Shown: in pieces, positions 5,229 to 10,316 of the stretch
How the letters are laid out: each line of letters opens with the position of its first letter
Numbering within the stretch: position 1 is the stretch's first letter
Origin: Lachnospiraceae bacterium UBA3386
GTDB taxonomy: Bacteria > Bacillota > Clostridia > Lachnospirales > Lachnospiraceae
Direction: 5' to 3'
DNA: 10,762 nucleotides
Assembly (NCBI GenBank): GCA_002358875.1
Contig: DEPS01000019.1
Span: 85,024 to 95,785, forward strand
Notes under the pieces: model-generated
Told to the model about the DNA's origin: nothing
Databases searched by the model: none
What the model saw: the letters and a program-made list of their open reading frames with translations, nothing else
Made by a program: the position numbers and the translations under genes

Positions 5229-7073
5229 ATGAAAAAGAAGATTACCTGGAAAGACCGTTTAAAGTACTGGTTTGACGGCAAAATGTCTCAGGGCAGCATG
5301 GGCCTGCTCAAGCTGCTGGTTGTTGTGACGGTTATTTTTGTATTGGTCATGGCGCTCATCATGCAAGCTCTGAGAACTACGATCCTCTACGAGTACAATA
5401 CCTTCGGCGCCAGGCTCTATGCGAGCTTTGCTGCGGCAATCACCGGCTTTTTGCCCTTTTACAGTGATGGCGATGTGCAATACCGCACGATGATCATGAT
5501 CGCCGCAGTTTACGGGATTTTTGTCTCCAGCATCCTGATCGGTATTATTTCGACCGGGCTTGACGAGAAAATCAACAGCCTCAAAAAAGGCAGCGCCACC
5601 ATATTGGAAGAAAACCATCTTGTCGTGCTGGGCTTTGAGGCCGGCGAGTATTCCCTGATCCAGGAACTGGTCCATGGCGCGGACAGACGCCGGTGCTGCA
5701 TTGTGGTGGCAGGCGAGACTGACCGCGAGGAAATGGAAGACAGCATCCGGCAGAATGTCAAGTGCCCCAAAAATGTCCGTATCCTGTGCCGGACCATCAA
5801 TCTGTTTGACCCGGGCACCCTGGAGCGGCTTTCGCTCGCCGAAGCCAGGACGGTGCTCATCAGCCCGACGGACGTCGACCGGACGGTCCGCACCCTTCTG
5901 GCGGTAACAAGGATACTCCACGATGTACCGGGCAACAAGGTAAAAACGATCGCGGTCCTGTCAGAAAACGACTATCGGATACCTGAGGCTGTGCTTGAAA
6001 AAAACAACATCCTGCTCCTTCACAGCGAGGGGACAATTGCCCGCATCATGGCGCATGCCTGCACGCAGCCCGGGCTTTCGCAGACCATGATGGAAATGTT
6101 CCACTTTGACGGATCGGAGATGCACACCATTTCCCTGCCCGGAGCGGAAGGGCTCAGCTTCGAAGAATTGCTCTGCCGGGTTGACAAGGCCTTCCCGATC
6201 GGCATCTGCAGGGGAAAAGAGATTCACCTGAACCCCGAGCCAGGCATGAAGATGGAAGCAGGCGACAGGCTCCTTGTCTTCTGCGAGGAAAGCGAAAGCG
6301 CAAAGCTCCTGCCTGCCTCGGAGCTTCCTCCAATGGGGGAACTCCCGCCCTCTGGCAGCCCGCAGGACGCCGGACGGGTTATCCTCATCGGCTGCAACGA
6401 GTTTCTGCCCACCATTTTGTATGAGCTTCCCGAAAACGTTCCTTCCGTCACGCTGGCGGATGTGGAGCCGGCTTATCGCGATGAGGCCCTGAAAGCGGCT
6501 GCCCGGCGGGAGACGCCGCTATCCGTTTCGTTCTTTGAAAAAGATACGGCCGAACTGTCTGCCCTGGAGGAACTGATCAAAGACGCGGATCATGTCGTCG
6601 TCCTCTCCGACCATGAAAATGGAGAGAATGAGTCGGATATGCAGCATATCTTCACTGTTTTGAATCTGCGGGACGTGCGGGAACGCCTGGGCCTGCATTT
6701 CAACATCACTGCGGAAATGCGTCGTGAGGCTAACCAAAATCTCCTGATTCCTGACAATGAGACGGAATTCCTTGTGTCGTCCAATATGTCCTCCCTGTTC
6801 CTGGCGCAGCTGTCAGAAAGTTCGGAACTGATCAGGGTGTTTAACGAGCTGCTGACCAATGAAGGAAACGAGGTTTACCTGAAAACAGCAGAAGAACTGA
6901 ACTGCGCGGGGACGAGGACTGTTTTGGAACTGCGTAGGCGTCTGATCCCCCAGCGCTATGTGATGATTGGAATCATGAGGGCCGAGTCATTCAAGTGTTC
7001 CTTTGATCTTTGCCTTGGCGACAGCCTGACCCTCAATCCGGAAGACAAGCTGATCGTCATCGGTGAAAACTAA
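5229..7073 (+). CDS. CASTOR/POLLUX-family two-RCK ion channel, copy 2, with altered pore motif
   Basis: 614 residues from ATG 5229, chosen for its ribosome binding site and for alignment to copy 1; a start at 5169 would add 20 residues. Layout matches copy 1: KYWFDGKM near the N-terminus, TM1 about 23-46, pore loop about 58-80, TM2 about 87-110, then LDEKINSLKKGSATILEENH, RCK1 (about 128-355) and RCK2 (about 383-614). Shared motifs include TDREEMEDSI, VRILCRT, TIARIMAHACTQPGLSQT, DGSEMHT, LNPEPGMKMEAGDRLLVF, ILIGCNEFLPTIL, FNITAEMRREANQN, VSSNMSSLFLAQL and GNEVYLK. Two features differ. Aligned without gaps from the pore to TM2, ITGF (71-74) replaces the DSGT of copy 1, and the late GYR...NPP segment is not recognisable. 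It probably partners copy 1 or forms a channel of different selectivity. The family call is strong; the partnership is inference. Confidence 0.87.
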   Translation: MKKKITWKDRLKYWFDGKMSQGSMGLLKLLVVVTVIFVLVMALIMQALRTTILYEYNTFGARLYASFAAAITGFLPFYSDGDVQYRTMIMIAAVYGIFVSSILIGIISTGLDEKINSLKKGSATILEENHLVVLGFEAGEYSLIQELVHGADRRRCCIVVAGETDREEMEDSIRQNVKCPKNVRILCRTINLFDPGTLERLSLAEARTVLISPTDVDRTVRTLLAVTRILHDVPGNKVKTIAVLSENDYRIPEAVLEKNNILLLHSEGTIARIMAHACTQPGLSQTMMEMFHFDGSEMHTISLPGAEGLSFEELLCRVDKAFPIGICRGKEIHLNPEPGMKMEAGDRLLVFCEESESAKLLPASELPPMGELPPSGSPQDAGRVILIGCNEFLPTILYELPENVPSVTLADVEPAYRDEALKAAARRETPLSVSFFEKDTAELSALEELIKDADHVVVLSDHENGENESDMQHIFTVLNLRDVRERLGLHFNITAEMRREANQNLLIPDNETEFLVSSNMSSLFLAQLSESSELIRVFNELLTNEGNEVYLKTAEELNCAGTRTVLELRRRLIPQRYVMIGIMRAESFKCSFDLCLGDSLTLNPEDKLIVIGEN

Positions 7074-7085
7074 GATTCTGGGGTA

Positions 7086-7244
7086 AGGATCGCCACGCAA
7101 ATAAATGCTCCATCCGGCGTGTCTTTTCCCCAATCTCGTGGGGTAGGTTTTTCGTTACATAGCCCGCTATGCGCCTTCATCCCGCCCGGGGGTCTCGAAG
7201 AAGAATCCTGCGCCAGTTGACTCATTTATTTGTGCGGCTATCCT
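7086..7244. mobile_element. MITE-like element with 22-bp terminal inverted repeats (159 bp)
   Basis: The left end (7086-7107, beginning AGGATCGCCACGC and ending AAATAAATG) and the right end (7223-7244, beginning CATTTATTTGTGCGG and ending ATCCT) are inverted repeats matching at 19 of 22 positions. Pairing continues imperfectly inward, including GGCG against CGCC, so the whole unit could fold as one long hairpin. It begins 12 bp after the stop of channel copy 2. Its left 81 bp recur at 8468-8548. No open reading frame of note lies inside and no clear target-site duplication is seen. A non-autonomous mobile element or a dispersed structured repeat both fit. Confidence 0.6.
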
Positions 7245-7259
7245 AAATCAATCATTCTG

Positions 7260-7290
7260 CAGTAAACGTAATTAACAATCGCGTTTACTG
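7260..7290. repeat. 9-bp inverted repeat upstream of the unknown gene
   Basis: CAGTAAACG (7260-7268) and CGTTTACTG (7282-7290) are perfect inverted repeats separated by an AT-rich 13-bp spacer. The spacing would suit either an operator dyad or a short hairpin. It is 80 bp before the next start codon; no promoter hexamers of good quality are visible around it. Confidence 0.5.
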
Positions 7291-7305
7291 TAACATCATG
7301 CAATG

Positions 7306-7357
7306 TGAAAAGAAGACTTGAAAAGAGGACTTGAAAAGAAGACTTGAAAAGAAGATA
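7306..7357 (+). repeat. Four 13-bp tandem repeats (TGAAAAGAAGACT) before the start codon
   Basis: Four consecutive 13-bp units start at 7306, 7319, 7332 and 7345. Unit 2 has one change (GAGGACT) and unit 4 ends GATA. They are purine-rich and run directly into the ribosome binding site AAAGG of the following gene. Each junction creates ACTTGAAAA, similar to the true start context CACTTTGAAAT. The TTG at 7344 in the same frame is closed by TAA at 7356, so translation from the repeats would not extend the protein. Confidence 0.85.
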
Positions 7358-7370
7358 AAGGCGGTTCACT

Positions 7371-8468
7371 TTGAAATATACCATTAGAGATATGATAGCC
7401 CGAAAGGGGCGGAAACTGGAAGATACGGATTACGCCCGATCCAATCAGGAGATGCTGGATTTTGACCTGTTCTCCGGCGACTTCTATGACTGGAACGGCG
7501 GGAAGCTGCGTTTTAAAGAATGCGCGGATGTCATGGATTTTGAACAGACGACAGAATTCTTCCCGCCTTTTAGAGAAATCCAGTACAAAAGCCGCGGGAT
7601 ATTTCCTTATTTTACGGACAATTTGGACGGGCTTTTGGCTGCGCGTGAGCGGGGAGAAAGGATTGCCGTGGAGGGCGGGCCCTGCCTGTTCGGAGAATAC
7701 GAGGTGGCGGTGTCCGTGCAGCTGGACAGCGGGGAGACGCACCTGTTTGACTATGCCAACGGAAAGGCCTATCTGGGCGGGACGGGCTTTGATGAAACAG
7801 GCGGATTGGCGGAGTACCTGCGTTTGATGGGGGAACGTGTCACGGAGATTGCCTTCCGACAGAATAAATGGCAGCTGACGCCGCAGGAATATCTTGGCCT
7901 GGTCTATCCCTTCGAGATTGCCGCCGCCCTTGGCGGTCCCCTGGTGGTTCCTATACCGGATATGTCTTATCGGAAATATCTGCTCTATGCGCTGGAAACT
8001 GTTTCCGAGGATGTCCGGATACGTGCTTTGGAAGAGTTTGACGGGATCCTGGACCGGATTGCGGATATTTATCTGAAAATTATCACGAAATTACAGGCGC
8101 GTTTTCAGATCGAACAGTTTGCCTGCGTCCACAGGCGTGACCCGAATACGCTAAAGATCTGGTATGATCAGCGCGCCGCCTACATTGAGCGCGGCAAGGT
8201 ATTGCGGAGCCTGACCCGGTCGCCGGAGAACCTGGAACCCGTTAAGGATTATATTTCCATGCCTGCCCTGCCTTTCTATCTTTTCGGTGTGAATCACATT
8301 CTTCAGGTAGACAGCGTGGACGAGACGGACTCTTTCCGCAAGTGCAGAAAAGCTCACAAAAAGGCAATTCAGATGGGATGCATTTTGTATCCGGAACTCC
8401 TGAGCGGCGACGGCGAAAATACCCTGTATCACGCTCCCCTGCAGTGGAAGGAATACAAGGACTACTAA
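7371..8468 (+). CDS. Uncharacterised 365-aa cytosolic protein
   Basis: I do not recognise this family. The start is TTG 7371 with AAAGG about 9 nt upstream; the frame is closed upstream by TAA 7356, and the next in-frame ATG (7392) would remove only seven residues. The protein has no signal peptide or membrane segment. The N-terminal half is acidic and aromatic-rich (FDLFSGDFYDWNGGKLRF, EFFPPFREIQYKSRGIFPYF). A hydrophobic Gly/Pro-rich stretch lies at about 183-203 (ALGGPLVVPIPDMSYRKYL), followed by a probably helical segment (about 205-250) and a Cys/Lys-containing C-terminus (FRKCRKAHKKAIQMGCILYP). It stands alone between two related repeat elements: the full inverted-repeat element ends 126 bp upstream and the half copy begins at its stop codon. 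This suggests accessory DNA. It reads as intact, with good codon structure throughout. Confidence 0.75.
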   Translation: MKYTIRDMIARKGRKLEDTDYARSNQEMLDFDLFSGDFYDWNGGKLRFKECADVMDFEQTTEFFPPFREIQYKSRGIFPYFTDNLDGLLAARERGERIAVEGGPCLFGEYEVAVSVQLDSGETHLFDYANGKAYLGGTGFDETGGLAEYLRLMGERVTEIAFRQNKWQLTPQEYLGLVYPFEIAAALGGPLVVPIPDMSYRKYLLYALETVSEDVRIRALEEFDGILDRIADIYLKIITKLQARFQIEQFACVHRRDPNTLKIWYDQRAAYIERGKVLRSLTRSPENLEPVKDYISMPALPFYLFGVNHILQVDSVDETDSFRKCRKAHKKAIQMGCILYPELLSGDGENTLYHAPLQWKEYKDY

Positions 8469-8548
8469 GGATTGCAACGCAAATAAATGCTACATCTGGC
8501 GTGTCTTTTTCTCCGATCTCACAGGGCAAAATTCAGTTACATAGCCCG
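8468..8548 (+). repeat. Half copy of the 7086 element (left part only)
   Basis: From AGGATTGCAACGC (8468) to GTTACATAGCCCG (ends 8548) this matches 7086-7166 over the full 81 bp, with substitutions and a pair of compensating 1-base gaps. The best-conserved blocks are CGCAAATAAATGCT, GGCGTGTCTTTT and GTTACATAGCCCG. The right inverted end found at 7223-7244 is missing here. The copy starts on the last base of the stop codon of the 365-aa gene and lies in the same orientation as the full element. Confidence 0.75.
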
Positions 8549-8609
8549 TATCATAATGACTTAGGAAAATCTGCATGTCCTTTCTTCCGATTGCTGCTGT
8601 CAAAATCAT

Positions 8610-8660
8610 CTTTGCTCACGCAAAGCTGACGCCTCGGCGATGCCCATGCCGAGGCTTTTT
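8610..8660 (+). terminator. Intrinsic terminator (with a small preceding hairpin)
   Basis: Perfect 8-bp stem GCCTCGGC (8631-8638) / GCCGAGGC (8648-8655) with a 9-nt loop, followed directly by TTTTT (8656-8660): a classic rho-independent terminator on the + strand. Just before it, CTTTGC (8610-8615) and GCAAAG (8620-8625) form a second 6-bp hairpin with loop TCAC. It would end transcription of the 365-aa gene. Because it precedes the AAA-like remnant, it may alternatively have been that gene's leader attenuator. Confidence 0.8.
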
Positions 8661-8727
8661 CCCTGTACTCGAAAGAAAAGCCGATGCGTTTTCCCGGCAA
8701 GGCTTGAATAATCACGATCCTTCGGCT

Positions 8728-8865
8728 ATGATATGTCAGGAAAACCGGCAGAGCCATCTCATCGACCAGGATCTGTACTATGTGGACAGGACCCTTCTTG
8801 TCCGGGACGTCCTGGAAAAAGGCGGGAGGATGACCCTCCTGACCAGACCCGGAGATACGAAATAA
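8728..8865 (+). pseudogene. N-terminal remnant of an AAA-ATPase-like (PF09820-type) protein
   Basis: ATG 8728 opens 45 codons ending in TAA 8863-8865. The segment LYYVDRTLLVRDVLEKGG, then RMTLLTRPG, matches the N-terminus of the AAA-ATPase-like family common in gut Firmicutes and Bacteroidetes, whose members typically read YYVDKT...I.....VTLITRPRRFGKT. The reading frame breaks just at the Walker A region: adding one base after ACCAGACCC would give RPRRYEIIQLIKEG, so one nucleotide appears lost. The GKT of Walker A and everything after it are absent, and yfbR begins 25 bp later. There is no good ribosome binding site. A decayed, 3'-deleted fragment is the best reading. Confidence 0.65.
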
Positions 8866-8890
8866 TACAGCTGATTAAAGAAGGTGCGGG

Positions 8891-9502
8891 ATGTACAGCT
8901 TTTTTGCAGCGATTTCAAGGATGAAATATATCGAGCGCTGGGCGCTGATGCGAAGCTCCAGGCCGGAGAACCTCTCCGAGCACGCCCTGGAGGTGGCGAC
9001 GATCGCCCATGCGCTGTGCACGATCGGGAATGTGCGCTATGGCAGGCAGCTGGACGCAGACAGGGCCGCGATGCTGGGTCTCTATCACGATGCTGCCGAG
9101 ATCATCACCGGCGACATGCCGACGCCCGTCAAATACCACAGCCGCGACATACGCGATGCCTACCAGGTGGTGGAGGAGGCCGCCGCGAAGCGGCTTCTGA
9201 TCCTTCTCCCGGAGGATCTGAGGGAGGCCTACAGGGACATCCTTCTTCCGGAAAGCAATGAAAGGACGGCTTGGGAAGAAGCTGAAGGAGCATATATGCG
9301 GCGCCTCGTAAAGGCGGCCGACAAGCTTTCCGCCCTGATTAAATGCATCGAGGAGGAAAATGCCGGCAACGGGGAATTTCGGACGGCGAAGCGCACGATT
9401 CAGGAGGCGGTGGACGGCATGGCCGTCGAAATGCCCGAGGTCCGGGACTTCTGCGCGGATTTTCTGCCAGCCTACGGAAGCACCCTGGACGAGCTGCTGT
9501 AA
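8891..9502 (+). CDS. yfbR: YfbR-type HD-domain 5'-deoxynucleotidase
   Basis: 203 residues; ATG 8891 has AAGG about 6 nt upstream. It aligns along its length with E. coli YfbR, which hydrolyses deoxyribonucleoside 5'-monophosphates to deoxynucleosides in the cytosol. Visible motifs: FFAAISRMKYIERWALMRS (R16-W17 of the substrate pocket), ENLSEHALEVA with metal ligand H31, LYHDAAEIITGDMPTPVKY with the HD pair H66-D67, E70 and D75, and the late aspartate in KAADKLSALIKCIEE (D144). All expected metal and catalytic residues are therefore present. Length is close to the usual ~200 residues. It follows the AAA-like remnant by 25 bp and is probably not part of an operon with it. Role: dNMP turnover and nucleotide-pool balance. 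Confidence 0.93.
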   Translation: MYSFFAAISRMKYIERWALMRSSRPENLSEHALEVATIAHALCTIGNVRYGRQLDADRAAMLGLYHDAAEIITGDMPTPVKYHSRDIRDAYQVVEEAAAKRLLILLPEDLREAYRDILLPESNERTAWEEAEGAYMRRLVKAADKLSALIKCIEEENAGNGEFRTAKRTIQEAVDGMAVEMPEVRDFCADFLPAYGSTLDELL

Positions 9503-9532
9503 GGTCTTTTGTTGTTACGCTGGTGTGCACAT

Positions 9533-9599
9533 AGGAGGTAACGCATTTGTGCCGCTGTGCGGCCCAAATTGCATGATCCCATTGGTGCCTTTGCGCTGA
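9533..9599 (+). promoter_or_regulatory. Structured leader with strong ribosome binding site and possible short ORF
   Basis: A perfect AGGAGGT (9533-9539) is followed 7 nt later by TTG 9547 (9 codons, stop 9574-9576) and 9 nt later by GTG 9549 (16 codons, stop TGA 9597-9599). The initiation region lies in a 12-bp stem-loop, 9543-9572, with core GCCGC-TGT-GCGGC, one mismatch and one bulge. The left arm TGCCGC (9550-9555) can also pair with GCGGCA (9606-9611), immediately before the next gene's AGGAGG. A leader peptide or translational switch for the DUF5674 gene is possible but unproven. Confidence 0.4.
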
Positions 9600-9623
9600 C
9601 GCGCTGCGGCATAGGAGGAAAAG

Positions 9624-9968
9624 ATGGTTATTCTGACATCACCGGTCACGAAGCAGGAACTGGCCAAAATAGAACAGGTCATGTTTTTCGATGACTGGAT
9701 CAAATGTGTGGCTGATATCGATAAGGGGCTGCTGGCTGTAAATGCAGCCATGCATTTTGAACTTGAACAGCTTCTATTGGATAATGGGTCATTACAGGAG
9801 TCATTGTATGGATTCAATATATGGTTTGACCCTTTTGAGATAGAATATGATTCATTGATCAATGCTCCCCGGAACAGGGCAGCAGGATACCCGAGGGACG
9901 GCCGCGGTGTTGCGGATCCGGCAGCAAGAAAGAAAATAGAGGAGCTGGTGGAAAAATGGTTACACTGA
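9624..9968 (+). CDS. DUF5674 family protein
   Basis: 114 residues; ATG 9624 has AGGAGG 5 nt upstream. The pattern WIKCVADIDKGLLAVNAAMH, FELEQLLLDNGSLQESLYG, a Trp/Phe-rich strand, IEYDSLINAPRN, and a C-terminal GVADPAARKKIEELVEKW helix matches the DUF5674 family of small cytosolic proteins (about 100-120 residues). Biochemical function is unknown. Its 3' end overlaps the next small gene by 13 bp, so the two are probably translated together. The upstream leader contains a second AGGAGGT site and a hairpin that may affect its expression. Confidence 0.8.
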   Translation: MVILTSPVTKQELAKIEQVMFFDDWIKCVADIDKGLLAVNAAMHFELEQLLLDNGSLQESLYGFNIWFDPFEIEYDSLINAPRNRAAGYPRDGRGVADPAARKKIEELVEKWLH

Positions 9969-10270
9969 CAAAGAATCCGGAGGTGATCGGGAGATGGAAT
10001 TCCATGACGATTCAGGAACAGATCTCCAACATCGGCAGCGAGGTTCTGCGGGCGGATCGGTGGAAGCAAAAAGGAAATATGGAACGGATGCGCTCCTATT
10101 ACGATACGGCGATCAGTTTCCTCTGTCTTTCCATACGGGATCCCAAGAATGAAGCCGGTAAAAATGAACTTAACCTGTGTATCGATGAGCTGGCAGATTA
10201 TTTTATCGGCGAGAACATTTGGGGGACGACGTCAGAAACCCTCAGGAAATACTATAATGCCTTCTTATAA
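9956..10270 (+). CDS. Small conserved protein paired with DUF5674
   Basis: 104 residues; ATG 9956 lies inside the DUF5674 gene (13-bp overlap), with GGTGG 4 nt upstream. The core from TIQEQISNIGSEVLRADRWK through the KGNMERMRSYYDTAISFLCL helix to DYFIGENIWGTTSETLRKYY resembles a small protein type I associate with the ISNIGSEV...RA..WK..GN pattern. It is predicted all-helical and cytosolic. Another ATG (10004, MTIQEQ) also lies 5' of the conserved part and has GGGAG/GGA purines upstream, so the true start may be there. The overlap suggests a functional pair, perhaps with toxin-antitoxin-like organisation, but no toxin signature is seen. Confidence 0.7.
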   Translation: MVTLTKNPEVIGRWNSMTIQEQISNIGSEVLRADRWKQKGNMERMRSYYDTAISFLCLSIRDPKNEAGKNELNLCIDELADYFIGENIWGTTSETLRKYYNAFL

Positions 10271-10306
10271 GGGATCTTTGTCCACTGTTATGGGTACAGC
10301 AGCAAT

Positions 10307-10310
10307 GGAG
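10307..10310 (+). promoter_or_regulatory. Candidate ribosome binding site for TTG start of trmD
   Basis: GGAG lies 6 nt before TTG 10317. Starting there gives MKISVLTIMPELF, the normal short N-terminus of TrmD. In-frame ATG 10305 and ATG 10290 lack Shine-Dalgarno sequences at suitable distance. Confidence 0.5.
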
Positions 10311-10316
10311 AAAACC

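Noticed and set aside
7120..7152. Intrinsic terminator CCCCA...TGGGG followed by TAGGTTTTT
   Set aside because: The stem is only 5 bp, the T-run is offset by four bases, and the pairing is not kept in the 8468 copy; it is better seen as part of the inverted-repeat element.
7306..7357. CRISPR array
   Set aside because: The 13-bp units are directly adjacent with no spacers.
8518..8655. Possible c-di-GMP-I (GEMM) riboswitch: ACAGGGCAAA and later ACGCAAAGC blocks before a terminator
   Set aside because: The two blocks are about 100 nt apart, the rest of the aptamer consensus is missing, and the first block belongs to the repeat shared with 7086-7166.
9360..9599. 79-codon + frame overlapping the end of yfbR
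   Set aside because: Most of it is out of frame inside yfbR; only its last 16-17 codons, downstream of AGGAGGT, merit mention as a possible leader ORF.
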